Of a DNA stretch of 64,000 nucleotides, positions 1 through 11,880 are shown piece after piece. The notes under the pieces were generated by a model that saw nothing but the letters and a program-made list of their open reading frames with translations, made no database searches and was not told the DNA's origin. Both the position numbers and the translations under genes were made by a program. The DNA is from Sycon ciliatum (Eukaryota > Porifera > Calcarea > Leucosolenida > Sycettidae), in NCBI RefSeq assembly GCF_964019385.1, contig NC_088653.1:14258154-14322153 (forward strand). Reading direction: 5' to 3'. Every line of letters starts with the position of its first letter. Within the stretch, counting starts at the first letter, position 1.

Positions 1-571
1 ATGTGTGATTCGGTGAAATGCAGGGCCGCATGTGCCCTCGCCACATCACAAAAAAACCTTTTCTTGAAGACTCATGGTTCAGTGCCAATACCGGTAGTTA
101 TTCGTTTTTCTTTCTAATTTTCCATTCCTTTTTTTGCTTTTATTGATATTTGCTTTGTTTTCCTAGCTTACTATTGCCGTGGCTGGCTCAACGCCCTTGT
201 CTCAGGGGATTCTAACAAATTCCGGTTGCTGCTCAGTGACACTGCAAAGGAAAGCGCAAGCCAAAGTCAGCGCAGCAAGAGCTACCCAAGGCGATTTGGG
301 CGCGCATGCGCAGCAGTTGAGTGCACGTGTAAAGCCAGCTCGGTCGCAGCTAGCATGAGATAGAGAGCAGCGCATCGGTCTTATCGCTAACTAGGGTTAG
401 CCCAAAAGCTAACCCAACATTAATAATTCGATCAAAGTCAAGAAGCCCCGGTATGCCGGTAGTGACCCTGGTTTCCCGGTATAATACCAGGAAAACCGGT
501 ATGGTCGGCAAGTAAGCGAATGGTCGCCATAACAGGTTTCACTGTGTGGTCTACTGTCTTGTAATTGTGCA
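1..571. other. no gene seen (possible intron)
   Basis: No coding exon, RNA gene or clear transposon end is visible here. The stretch is mixed-composition DNA with a few short repeats of the phrase ccggtat. It probably lies in an intron or upstream of the lectin-like exon that starts at 1694, but nothing in the sequence decides which. Confidence 0.4.
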
Positions 572-1588
572 TTAACCCTTTGCCGGTCTAACTCAATGTA
601 TGTGAGGGGTGGTCACGCAAATACATGTACACACAACCAGCAATAACTCAAGAACCATGTGATGTAGGTATGGGTAAACCAAATATTTTCAAAATCAGTA
701 TGCCTGAACACTTCCAGAAAATTCAAATATGACTAGGTCCAGGCAAGGATAGGGCCCATGGTAGCCCCACAAGCTGAGAGAAAATACAATTGCGAATGAA
801 ATACACGAATATCACAGCACGAAGGGCATGCCAAGTTCGTGATGGAGCTGAAGTCGTACGATAAACAATCAGGTAAGGGCTACGACTTTACAAGAAATGT
901 AGGCTCTCTACAATACCGCCATTGAACACCAACACCTCGCCATCGGTGATACGCCAGCAGCAGAAATTCCCATTCCAAGATATCGCAGTTTCAGTTTGTT
1001 CATCTCAGCGCTGCTCGCGTCAGATTCACTCTCGCTCAGATGAGTACTCAGTCGCGAGCTTACGCATGCCGTGATTCTCACGGCCAGGCGAATCAGCTGA
1101 TCGCACCTGACGAGTCCTTGTGACAGTCGCTGTCGCCGTGTCGGCAGCAAGAAGCCTTCCTCTCTGTTTGGAGAATTTTGTTTCTTCATTCGTGGACGAT
1201 ATATTTTTGAACTAGCAGGACTCAACGGAGCTCTTTTTCTCGACACACTACACTGCAAAACCTCCCGGGAGATCCAGCCTGGACTGGTGATGTTACTGCT
1301 CTCAGGCCGCTTGTCAAACACGGCCCCAAGAGATGCACTCGCATTCTTGAAATGCGCGCATGGCGGATGGTCGTCTTTTCCAATTTCAACAAACTTCAGT
1401 CGATCGATACGGCAAAAGATTGTATGGTAAGCATGGTTGTTTTGCACATCGTCAGAAAGCCTTGGACCTCAGCTACGCGTAGAGCGCCATTTTAGCTGTC
1501 TCCTAGGAACAATACCCCAAAAAAATGAGGGCCAAACGTACCGATACTATAGTATCGGAACGCTTATGGTAGACCGGTAAAGGGTCAA
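572..1588. mobile_element. piggyBac-like TTAA MITE (~1.0 kb)
   Basis: The left end reads TTAA then CCCTTTGCCGGTCTA. The right end is its inverse, TAGACCGGTAAAGGG, followed by TCAA, a one-base variant of the TTAA target duplication. Ends starting CCC inside TTAA are typical of the piggyBac superfamily. There is no transposase inside, so it is non-autonomous. The 179-codon minus-strand frame at 908-1447 has no recognisable domain and is treated as chance. The element lies about 100 bp upstream of the lectin-like exon at 1694. Confidence 0.65.
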
Positions 1589-1693
1589 GCCCAGCCGACC
1601 AGACGTATTACTAGCTTGGTCGCGAAATCAGCCAACTGTGATTCCTCTGATGTTCTCAATAGTTTCTTTTGTGCTTATTCTGCTTTCGTGAAG

Positions 1694-1969
1694 CATCCCA
1701 AAAATCCGGCGGACAACACTGGTACTACGGCTATTATAACACAACAGCTGATCGGGCTATCATGGCTTGCGAGGACGTGGGCACAGAGCTAATGACGCTG
1801 GCCGAAGTTCTAGCTATCCAAAATTTCATTCTGGCCAACAACGCCAAACTCGCCAATCGTTACATCTGGGTGCTTAACCCAGTATCAAATGTTCCGATCG
1901 CTTTCAATATGGCAACAAACGGGCAGAAGAAAGACACACTCATTGCTGAAGTCATGTGCAAGTCATCAA
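1694..1969 (+). CDS. C-type-lectin-like domain exon A (two-cysteine variant)
   Basis: A predicted internal exon of 276 bp (92 codons). It follows a pyrimidine-rich acceptor ending in AG at 1692-1693 and stops before a gtgagt donor at 1970. It is phase 1 at both ends, like the six related exons in the window. The protein has an aromatic start (HWYYGYY), the helix DRAIMACEDVG, then TELMTLAEV, an IWVLNP segment and a terminal EVMC. These resemble the first helix, central tryptophan and last strand of a C-type lectin-like domain. Only two cysteines remain (the helix Cys and the final Cys). Cysteines 1 and 3 of the other exons are both missing, as expected if those two pair. An N-glycosylation sequon NTT is present. 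No carbohydrate-binding EPN/QPD plus WND motif is seen, so ligand and sugar binding are unknown. The exon boundaries are predictions. Confidence 0.65.
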
Positions 1970-2574
1970 GTGAGTATTTGTTTTCAGCATTGCATGTGAT
2001 GTGAGTGGTCCATGGCTGGTGCTAGCAACGTTTTGCAAGCATATTGACAATAGGGGTACATGCGTGTGTACATGTCATTCCGGGTATGTACAATACCAAC
2101 GTATGCCCACAACATATGGGGCACCGACAGCAAGAACCAGGTGCTGTGTTCCGTGAACCGGAATAGAATGCCCCAACACACATAAGGAAAGTGCCTTATG
2201 TACAGACTACATAGTGGCTCTAGTAAAATAAAATAAAAAATAAATAAAACATACATTTACTAGTGCTACAGCCTCCATATTAGCGCTAGCTGACTGAGCG
2301 TGGCAGTTGTATGAATAATGTCATACAAGTAATCCTTGTACATGTACTCTGACGTAAATACAATAGCACACAACCCCCCCAGTCGAATTCCCTAACATGC
2401 AACCACAGTATAATAGGATTTCAACTCAACACAATAAAAAGCTCAAAAAACGCAATTCTGCTAAAATTGAAACTTGGATGTTGATCCAGTTATAACATGG
2501 AAAGAGAAAAGGACCAATAAGTTAGTACATGTAGTTATGACTATCGCACCCCGGCGGTAACGAGATAATTTCCA

Positions 2575-2760
2575 TTCAGACAGTACGACAACAAGGCACA
2601 AAGCATGCAAGGATATTCAGACATTTGACGACCTGACACCTAGATCCAACACATCTACAAAGCGCAAACCAACAGCCTTCCAACTTGGAAAGCTCAGGTA
2701 AGGAAAACACCAATGGCGAGAAGGGATGCGCCACCAAGATGTGCATGAGCTGTGTCCCCA
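2575..2760 (-). repeat. diverged fragment of the hammerhead-bearing repeat family
   Basis: The phrases cctgacacctag, caacacatct and agccttccaacttgga occur in the same order and orientation as in the ~0.6 kb units at 40.0-40.9 kb and 48.8-50.0 kb. The hammerhead segment is not present in this fragment. Related pieces lie at 21500-21630 and 28925-28990. Confidence 0.55.
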
Positions 2761-2860
2761 AAACCTAAACTACAAACTACAAAAGCTGTTAATTGTCAGC
2801 TGGAAACATCGCCCGCGGTAAGTCGTAACATGTGTCCCTTCCAATGCACATGCATGCTAT

Positions 2861-3154
2861 CAAGAGTACATACCCCAGCCCCCTACGCATCACGCAGCTC
2901 TGCATAGGGCCGTGGTCGAGCGCAGTCGGATCTTCCGATGTCATTTGTACATTCCACACCAGCACAAGGCCGGTGTGGAGGCACGGCATCGTTATTTTTG
3001 ATCCTAGGGTCCCCGCCACTACCTGGGTTCCTCTCAGATGTGTACGGTATTATGACGCAAAGTTCCGTTACGATCGACCAAGACCCTATGCAGAGCTGGA
3101 TCAGGCGATACACATTCGGTGGAAGGGGGGGGGGGGGCGGGGTATGTACTCTTG
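2861..3154. mobile_element. palindromic MITE, family P, copy 1 (7-bp TSD)
   Basis: The ends CAAGAGTACATACCCC and GGGGTATGTACTCTTG are exact inverses. The inverted arms continue inward through the phrase agctctgcatagggc and its inverse. The direct repeat ATGCTAT flanks the element on both sides (2854-2860 and 3155-3161), giving a 7-bp target duplication. There is no coding capacity. A second copy lies at 28591-28877. The frames read across it on both strands are by-products of the palindrome. Confidence 0.75.
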
Positions 3155-3250
3155 ATGCTATGAGCCACTGTGAAATGAGTATATTGTATTGTATGACTAC
3201 TGTCTATTGTCGGCGTGTGGAGTAAATGTTGCGTTGTACTGCATCAAGGA

Positions 3251-3353
<103 letters not shown>

Positions 3354-5099
3354 TCGCTCGCTCGCTCGCACGTACACGAATGTTATGCGACTGTGTGCGC
3401 TCATGCGCACCTCCACAAGTGCATGTATGTGGACGGTTTGATTATTTAATATGGTGTCTACACTCAAGAGAAAGCCTTTTATATGTGTGTGTGTGTATGC
3501 TACTGCAGGTGCACGTGTGTTACATATTTGTGTGTGCAACAAGTGTAAAGTGCGTATCGGTTATTGTTTGGTCGTATACAAGAATATACTGCCTACAAGA
3601 ATGAACACTCATTTTTTCATAATCATAACACATATTTTATGTGTATATTTATTCTTACAAGCATTATTATCGCATAGTAGAATATACCGGCCCTAAGAAT
3701 GGATTTTGTGTAGCAAAATATGCCAGATTTGTGCAAAGTGTATCGCCTGTAGTTATAACATCTGTGCTCTGTGCATACTCAATACAATAAGGTTCAACAC
3801 AAAAAGAGAGTTATGTCCAACTGAGCATTGGAGAATCACTTTTTCTGTCCAGTCGGACTCTTTCTTCCGACTTCTCTTGTATGTGCTGCTCCGCAGTCGC
3901 CTAGCACAACCGCGAGTCTGATCCGTGTGTATCATGTGTAGACCTACATGATTGTATATGATTGTACATGTCCACATGCCAAACGTGAGCGCATAATTAT
4001 AATTATGATACCTGTATGTCACATATGTCACACGTGATTTATCGTGTGTAAGAAATATCGGCAATAAGAATCAAATCATTGTCAGCAATCGAGGACATCT
4101 GAGAGTTGTAATTTTTGTACTCCTCCGAGGTGTGATTTTTGGCGTGCTGGGCAGCCATCTGCAAAAAAACTGCAGAAAATGGTTGTTGTTTGATCCTTTG
4201 GTGTAATCTTTGTTTCTAGTCGAAGCTAGTTGCTGTTTGGAGCAGAAACGCTGAAATTGACTATTTTCTGCATGTACTCATACATGTACTCATGTACTCA
4301 GGTATGCAGTCTCTCTGTGCTCGTGGAGCAGCTGAAAAGGACCACTGGTATGTCTGGTTCCTGGTTTGAAAGTGGAGAGTCGACTTTTGTGCCTTGAAAA
4401 AGGAGTAGAGAGCGATAAAGGTACGTCTGTGGCTTATTTTTGAGTGCTCCTCGCACATTTTTGATCGTGATAGAAATTCTCAGACCAAAGTCAGACCAAA
4501 GTCAGCGCGATGATGGCCGTACAGTTTTCTTGTGGATTTTTTAGTTGTTTCATCTCGTATCTATGTCAGTATCGTGATGGTGAAGTGGAGAGGGTGATTT
4601 TCTTCCTCTAGGCTTCATTCGGCCGACTTTGCTTCGTCCTCGTTGAAAAGTGATCCTGAAAAAAAGGTCGATTCGCAAAATTATGTTGATTTTTAATGTA
4701 CGTGGTGACATGCGATTGCTGACTATGGTTGTTTTTCAAACACCCACGCTATAACCGATACCTACTGTACTTGTTTGTGAGTGGGAGTATGTGCATCTAA
4801 GTGTAGGTATCATTGTGTGCAGATGCGCATGTACCCACATACGCTTGTGGTCATTCCACATTATTGGGAATAGTAGTATGGGGTGGAATAACTGAGTCGA
4901 TCCATAGGGTTGAGTCGATAGAAGGAAACCCTTATCAACTCGCACCATGTGTAAACCGTATACCTAACATGCAAAAGCCCATAGGTACACCAGGTCTGGC
5001 ATAAAAAATGTACGAAACACATTCCGCGGGGGTCTGTTTGAACGTTGCAATGTGCTCGTGCTGTGCTTCTGCTTGCTTGTGCATGGGTGTGTGACCATG

Positions 5100-5260
5100 C
5101 ATGCACACATACATGTGCCTGCTGGGAGATGTTCTATCCAATTTCTGGGCAGCAACACATGGAACTCTCTACCCGATGCTACCCGCTCTCTAACAAACCC
5201 TGTTCATTTCAAAAAATCTCTTTCAGATCTTGATCTCACTTCACTCCATTAGCTATTGAC
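5100..5260 (+). pseudogene. LINE ORF2 C-terminal fragment
   Basis: A plus-strand frame around 5105-5252 encodes RCSIQFLGSNTWNSLPD followed by an NPVHFKKSL-like tail. This is the conserved end of CR1/Jockey-type reverse transcriptase proteins (F.G..WNSLPD....FK..L). The fragment has no upstream reverse-transcriptase domain, so it is a 5'-truncated, decayed retrotransposon tail. Confidence 0.6.
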
Positions 5261-5971
5261 ACATGAGTACGTTCTGTCCCCTGTCCATCATCAATATTAT
5301 CTACATGTACAACCACAACACACATAAAATACACTGCTGCATGGTATTTTTTTATAATTGTCCTGCTGACAGTCATGACACCTTATTACTTCCCATGCTG
5401 TTCATATTTGATCATATTAATCTATCATACTATTATATTTTTCATCATAGCCTAGGAGCTGTGGCATCATTTGTGATCCACAGCAAGAAGGCAGCAATGC
5501 CTGTACCTATGGTGAAGTAAAATAAAGGCAACATAACAGAACATGTATGGATACATATGTGAGCTTGTGTTCATGTGTGAGGGCAATGTCAGTCGATACC
5601 CAGTCGATAGTCAGTCGATAGGGTTGGATCAAGTCAATAAGGAGTTTGGGTCAGTCGATCACCCCTAGCATTATGACACCTAATGGGTGCTATGATTGAT
5701 GGCAGTCATTTACTGCCACTATTTGATTTGAACCTGAATCTACATGTACTACAAACATGAAAATGAGCAGTTATTGGCCCAACATATTTATACCGGTAAT
5801 TATATCCCCTTCAAGCTCTTTTCCTGAGGCCTTCTGAGAAACACCAGGTGCGACCCGTTGCAAGAGTTGTGGCGCAAAGCTGATCTGGACTAACCTCAAA
5901 ATAGCATTTCAAGAATTGAGGAAAATCAACCAATTTTCTCTCCTACTTTTATTTTTGAACAACATGGGGGT

Positions 5972-6400
5972 TATCACGATCAGCCACCACCACCACACCA
6001 AGGTCGTTGACGCTGCAAGTTCTATTCAAAAGAAATCTCCAATTTTTCGCCCTTGGGGCTTCATCAGGGAGTAAAATAATAATGAAAATGAAACTGGCTC
6101 TGTAGCAAACTATAATAGCGGAGCATTGAGACATAGAGACATTGGCACTACAGAAGTGAGGAGAGGAGAGCACGAGGCGTCATACATTAGCACTATAATA
6201 AATGAATGGCGAGGACAACAAGAGGTGCACACTGGTTACATGGTGATAATCACACAAAGTGAGAGAGAAGCGTGAGAGAAGTGTTAAGGGGGCGCAAGGG
6301 TACGCAAGGTAGAGCACAGCATAAGAGTGAAACGCGTAACGTGGAAGAGAAACAACCGCACATGCACAAACTCAAACACAAACGCACACACACACACACA

Positions 6401-6463
<63 letters not shown>

Positions 6464-7098
6464 GTGTCCTAGTCCGTTAAAGACCATCCATCGTCCTCAT
6501 TGATTTCGGGCCTTCTGTCCCTGATTTCAATCGCCCCCATTATCTTTCGGTTTGGGAGTGATGTCTCATGACCCACGATCTGGGCGTTGTTGAAAGACTC
6601 GAACCCCGTCGCCTCCACCACATCGCCGTGTTGCGTTCTGTAGTGGAATCCCCACGGGGATTTGGCCACTCTGCACCGTGCCTCCCGGTAGTGCTCGCCA
6701 AATCTGACATGTAGAGGACGCTCCGTTCTACCCACATACTCCTCTCCACAAACAGTGCAAGACATAGAGTACACCACACCTTTCACCACTCAAAGACTCT
6801 CAGGCATACCTGCATCGCACGCTCTGCATTCTCTCGGCCGCTCACGTCCTCTGTCCCTCCTCTGCTTCTCACGTAAGCAGCATAGATGCTCAGATGACGC
6901 AATCACCAGAACATCACGTAATGATCCCCTGGACGTAAGCACAACTCGCACACCAGGACTAAATGGACGGACTCTTCGCAAGGCGATCATTGATGAATGG
7001 TAGCTTAAGCACCGCTGCCAAAGGAGCCTCCTCGCCTCCCCGCCCTGGGTCGGCTTGTTGACTTTGTTGACTTGTTTGATTGCCACAGTTTTCGCTCG
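5972..7098 (-). mobile_element. Penelope-like retroelement, 3' part, copy 1
   Basis: On the minus strand this begins near 7098 with the end of the reverse-transcriptase region (YHSSMIALRRVRP, then RGSLRDVLVIASS), runs into a Cys-x-x-Cys linker and a GIY-YIG nuclease domain, and ends in a 3' region holding CA and CT microsatellites. The 3' part, including the phrase atttttcgcccttggggc, is repeated in inverted orientation at 7099-8014. The copy is 5'-truncated and carries an in-frame stop at 6790-6792. Confidence 0.75.
6469..7098 (-). pseudogene. GIY-YIG endonuclease domain of Penelope-like protein (copy 1)
   Basis: This is the C-terminal part of a Penelope-type polyprotein, whose GIY-YIG domain nicks target DNA for reverse-transcriptase-primed insertion. 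The frame shows GVVYSMSCTVC, EEYVGRTERPLHVRF then GEHYREA (the GVY...YVG core, catalytic Arg and the EH motif), followed by an I-E-I-x-x-R-x-P-E-I-N ending. Upstream in the same frame are RGSLRDVLVIASS and CRACDAG, the typical linker. One TGA (6790-6792) separates the linker from the nuclease domain. Copy 2 has TGT at that codon, so this is a single-base nonsense change in a dead copy. Confidence 0.75.
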
Positions 7099-7541
7099 CC
7101 AGAGAACGTGGGCGGCCGAGAGAATGCAGAGCATGCGATGCGGGTATGCCTGATAGTCTTTGTGTGGTGAAAGGTGTTGTGTACTCTATGTTTTGCACTG
7201 TTTGTGGAAAGGAGTATGTTTGTAAAACGGAGCATCCTCTACATGTCAGATTTGGCGAGCACTACCGGGAGGCACGGGGCAGAGTGGCCAAATCCCCGTG
7301 GGGATTCCACTACAGAACGCAACACGGCAATGTGATGGAGGCGACAGCGGCGGCGGAGTTCAAGCCTTTCAACAACGCCCAGATCGTGGGTCGTGAGACA
7401 TCTCTATCTACCCGAACGTTAAGGGAGGCGATTGAAATCAGGGACAGAAGGCCCGAAATCAATGAGGACGAGAGATGGTCTTTAACGGAATAGGACACTT
7501 CTCTGTGTATGTGTGTGTGTGTGTTTGTGTGTGTGTTTGTT

Positions 7542-7579
<38 letters not shown>

Positions 7580-8014
7580 TGTGTGTGTGTGTGTGCATTT
7601 GTTGTTGAGTTTGTGCATGTGCGGTTGTTGCACTTCCACGTTACACGTTTCACTCTTATGGTGTGCTCTGGCTTGCGTTCCCTTGCGCCCCCTTAACACT
7701 TCTCTCACGCTTCTCTCTCACTTTGTGTGATTATCACCATGTAACCAGTGTGCACCACCTCTTGTTGTCCTCACCATTCATTTGTTATAGTGCTAATGCA
7801 TGATGCCTCGTGCTCTCCTCTCCTCACTTCTGTAGTGCCAATGTCTCAATGTCTCAATGCTCTGCGATTATAGTTTGCTACAGAGCCAGTTTCATTTCAT
7901 TATTATTTTACTCCCTGATGAAGCCCCAAGGGCGAAAAATTGGAGATTTCTTTTGAATAGAATTTGCAGCGTCAACGACCTTGGTGTGGTGGTGGTGGTG
8001 GCTGATCGTGATAT
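7099..8014 (+). mobile_element. Penelope-like retroelement, 3' part, copy 2 (inverted to copy 1)
   Basis: Plus-strand mirror of copy 1, joined head to head near 7098. It holds the linker, the GIY-YIG domain, a GT/GA microsatellite (7505-7600) and the same 3' tail with ccctgatgaagcccc and a GGT run, ending about 8014. It is shorter at the 5' side than copy 1 by roughly 230 bp. The inverted pair could come from twin insertion or template switching. Confidence 0.75.
7140..7493 (+). pseudogene. GIY-YIG endonuclease domain of Penelope-like protein (copy 2)
   Basis: The frame running through 7080-7493 shows GMPDSLCVVKGVVYSMFC, KEYVCKTEHPLHVRF and GEHYREARGRVAKSPWGFHY, ending I-E-I-R-D-R-R-P-E-I-N. 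It is uninterrupted through the nuclease domain, but the usual YVG is YVC and the reverse transcriptase is missing, so it cannot be an autonomous element. Compared with copy 1 it has a small insertion of Ala residues (TAAAEF). Confidence 0.7.
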
Positions 8015-9759
8015 GAATTGGCTGCAGTGGAGCCTCCGTGTTCTAAAAAATGGGGTTGTCCACAAAATGAGGGTTGTCCACTGGCCAACGCTCTATTCAG
8101 TTGCTATTCACAATCGGTGAATGCACTGGAGAAAAGAACGTTATTGTGATAGTACAACTCGAGAGCCAAAGATTAGATTTAAAAAGAAAAGACCAAAATG
8201 TTACATGTTTCCGTAATTTGTGTCCAACACTGACAGTTATAAGCAAGATGGTATTTTGTGATATTAAATAATTATAGCTTTACGGGCCAGTTACCCATCG
8301 ATGGATGTCCTGATCTTTCTTCTGGCCGTCCGTGTCTCCGCAGCCAGTACTTGGACCTCAATGAAAATTCACATAATGTGCTCTTGATGGTTCCGTGCTG
8401 CTGGTGATCAATCGCCAGGTGTTTACCTCACGGTTTGTCAAGCATCCTGCGACATGCTCCACAGTGGTGTTCCTCGACACGGTCTCTTGCGACACTGAAT
8501 GCCTCACCGACATACCGCTTCTGACACAGTGAAGACTTCAGGATATAGCTAAAGCTGGGGGGGGGGAGGGGTCACACGTGCAGCTCGGTAAACCAGACGA
8601 GCCTGAGATACAGGGGTTGCGGGGCCTTCCTCGCCTCCGCTGCTCTCAGCACCTCCCTTGTTCTTGTGTCACGCTGCACTTCTTTGGTTTTCTAGCTGAA
8701 ATGGTTCACTGTGATGTGTGAAAGCACTTGCAGTCACAAAGAGAAGGCAGGACAATGGTAAATTTCGAAACATGACCCAAAATAAGACTAATTTTAGGCC
8801 GAAATCGATAAACACACCCGCCCCTAGAAATTCACCTGAAACAGCCGTATCACCACGGAAACACACCCTGAAATAGTGCACTCATGCCCAAAAAGGAGCG
8901 GGTTCATGAAAAAAATCACCCCAAAGGGTTGGAGCCTCCTTAACCCTAGAAGTACCGGAGGCATCATTATGATGCATTTTCGAATTTCAAAATGGGATTG
9001 CTGTTATATGGGGGGGGGGGGGGGGGTGGAATCTCCCCAAATTTTGTAACTATTATTTATTTTGTATCTTGTTAATGGCAGTGGGTTGTGTTTTCAAAAA
9101 TTTAGTACAGTTCCGAAATGCCAGGGGGTGTTACCTAGAACTACCGTGTGCATCATATGACTCCACATACCACAGGCATCAATAAATAGGGCGAATTTGG
9201 CTCAGAACCACACGTGACTAACGTGAAGAGGAATACATTTGGGAGCAAGGAGATTGGAGATCATGAAGGTGGTGATTTGTGCATATGGACATGCTAATAT
9301 GCACATTTCACGTGTCGTTATGGTCAATATCGTAATCCCGAATCCTGCCGAAACAGACAAATTTGTTTGTCCTAAGTTTGAAAAGTTGTTGTTGTTACTT
9401 TATTTTACTTCACCAGAATTACAGGCAGTAAAATGCCTTCTCACTAGACCAGGTCTAGTTCTCACAAATGATGAAGAATGTGAATGAACATGCTAAAGCT
9501 AATGAAAAACAAGAAATAGAAAAAGATTAGAAAAACTTGTGTTTTATTTTTATGACGGTATTTGTATGTGAGTGACAGTGATTACATGACAAGGGAAAGA
9601 AAAGAAAAAATAGAAAGAAAAGAGTAAGGAATAAGCGAAGCAGATGTATGAAATAGAAATAGAGAAGTTGAGGTATTTGAGGAGAAAAGTCAGTTTGTCG
9701 ATTAGAGACCAAACCAAAAGATCAAAATGCACATGTCTGACGAATGAGTCAAGACAGAG

Positions 9760-9925
9760 AAAGCGTGTGAAGAACATCTGGGCACAGCAGGGCTTTGAAA
9801 CCCAGAATATCTTCATGGCAGCGAATATTTGCCGGAAGCCTGTTCCAATACACGCTGCTCATGAATTGCATGGACGCTCGAGATGCTGGTCCACGAACGA
9901 ATGGAATTTGGAGAAGACGTGAGAC
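9760..9925 (-). pseudogene. LINE ORF2 C-terminal fragment
   Basis: The minus-strand frame reads ...SRASMQFMSSVYWNRLPA, then NIRCHEDILGFKALL. This is the Y-W-N-x-L-P...F-K ending of CR1/Jockey-like reverse transcriptase proteins. Nothing else of the element can be recognised. Confidence 0.55.
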
Positions 9926-10449
9926 CTGGCCACATGTTACACGGCGTGTACTTTGCTCAAGACCATGTTCAGCGATCAACAGAAAGAAGCCAGGTTCAGT
10001 AGGCGCAGTGTCGCTGCCGGTAAAGAATATCATTTGATTTAGAAAATTGGCAGGAGGTTGCGGATGAATGCGAGGAGAGTGCCTGGAGCATTATGTGCTA
10101 ACAATTAGAAGTGATCCAACACAGAGACACATAGTTTTATGCTCCGGATGAAGATGACACCACGTTCTCCTTTCGCTCGTAAATGTATTTATCACAGCAG
10201 TCAAAGAATGACCAACCTGGCTGAGAAAAATCCAGCAAGTTAGCCAAGCAGCAGCCATTTCCAGGGTACACTTAGAAAGGTGATCACACGGAAGAGCATG
10301 TATTGTTATCACAAACAACTACTGAGGGCAGTACAAGCAAGGTAGTGTTTCTAAATGTCCGCTCTCCTTGAAAATGTTGCGGGCCTGTAAAACAGACACG
10401 AATAATGTGTTTGTGTTGCCTTTCCTTTCATTACATTGTGTCTCTCTAG

Positions 10450-10764
10450 CCAATCTAAATGAATTCAGAACTTGTTGGACCCATGACGACATTAGTATCA
10501 TTACAGATCCTAAATTCAGTAGCGGCATAGACATGTTTCTCACATACTCTGAAAACGTAGCCTGGTGTGATAATAGTCCAGCGACAATCATCCCATTCCC
10601 TTTCCAGCACTTCTGCTTGGACTCACTGACACGCTGGACTGACATATTTAGTACATTACAAAAGCAACACTGGGTTTTGGACAAATCCTCTTCGACAAAT
10701 GCTCGTGCCAACGATCTCAAGATACATGACCGAGGAGAATCCTTCATTGTGACATGCTGGACAA
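10450..10764 (+). CDS. C-type-lectin-like domain exon B
   Basis: A predicted internal exon of 315 bp (105 codons), with acceptor tctctctag before 10450 and donor gtaagt at 10765, phase 1 at both ends. Four cysteines fit the family pattern: FRTC near the start, NVAWC in the first helix, QHFC sixteen residues later, and IVTC just before the donor. The segment QKQHWVLD supplies the central tryptophan. The region between cysteines 1 and 2 is longer than in the other exons, and the usual GGR-L-P motif has drifted to SPATIIP. It lies 1.85 kb upstream of exon C and shares its phase, so both likely belong to one transcript. Ligand unknown. Confidence 0.7.
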
Positions 10765-11689
10765 GTAAGTGACCCTTTAATCCTGGAACAACCATGCCTT
10801 CTGGCATGTGAATATACCTGCCACTGTGCATAAGTGACCAGTTTTCTTTTGTCATTTCCTGAGCACTTCTGAAGCCCGGGTTAGTTCTGCTTTGTGATTT
10901 TCTTCTGTCTTCCTGTCATTCAAATTTATTTTCTTTCTTCCTTTGATTCTTTCCTTCCACATTCGTCTTTATGTCGACGACCTTTCATGACACGCCGCCC
11001 AATGCGTGTGTGTGTGTGTAGGATTCGCCTGGCGAGGGCTTAGTCTGGGCATAGTTGATAAAATGCTCCTCTCCCCGGGTGAAACAATGATGCCACTCCC
11101 AGCACATGTGCTACAGTCACCCAGAACCAGAAGCATGAATAATCGAACCTCATGCATACTTACCCAAAGCAGCTGACCTCCTTGCCCTTCACTGAACACA
11201 CATTTGCATCAGACGCGAGAGAAGCAAAACTGGACTTAGAACAGTGCGTTAAAAATAGACATCAACGGATCCTGCGTAGCTCAATACCAACTATTTGTTC
11301 CAACAATGTTCTGTTATTGTCCCTAACACCTCTCTATGGATATGATATCGCAACCAAGAGAACAAACTGTGCAGTAACCATTATTATATTGGTGAAGCAT
11401 AACTAGCATGGCAGCAACCATGTGAGAGATAAACAATGTGAAATGTTCATGTGAAAAAAATGTTCAGAACAGTTTCAGTCTCGTTACAATCTTCAGTGAA
11501 CGTACATAGCAGTGGATAGAAAACTAATCAAACACTCTTAGGCCAAACGTTTTTATTTCTATGTTTCTCGTCACCCACGCGCATACGATCCAGGGGTCTG
11601 GAAGAAAAAAAAGAAAAAAAACGCTGTGCTGCTCTGACTGTGCATGCGTGGACCAGCACACTCAAATAAAACTGAAACCAACAACAACA

Positions 11690-11880
11690 ACTTCAAACAA
11701 GAAATCTGCTCACTTCTGATTAACTCAATCTGCCCCTGCAGCGCTCACCCTCTCCCATACTTGTAAAGTTCAAAGTGATGTAAATCACTTTCCAACTGTT
11801 TAACCCACAATCTCACCTTCCGAGTCATAAATTTATCTCTTATTGGCGATGGTGCCATCGTGAGAATAAAGAATTCAACA
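11690..11880 (+). repeat. SINE/LINE 3' tail, family T
   Basis: The sequence ending in the phrase ttattggcgatggtgccatc and gtgagaataaag is repeated almost unchanged at 39610-39805, with tails only at 28888-28922, 60415-60450 and, inverted, 54802-54842. The shared terminal segment with an inverted GGCGATGG/CCATCG pair points to a retroposon 3' end recognised by one reverse transcriptase. Confidence 0.6.

Noticed and set aside
908..1447. Possible 179-codon minus-strand gene
   Set aside because: Lies wholly within a TTAA MITE and shows no recognisable domain.
10319..10855. 178-codon minus-strand frame opposite exon B
   Set aside because: Shadow of the plus-strand lectin-like exon, which has splice sites and the cysteine pattern.
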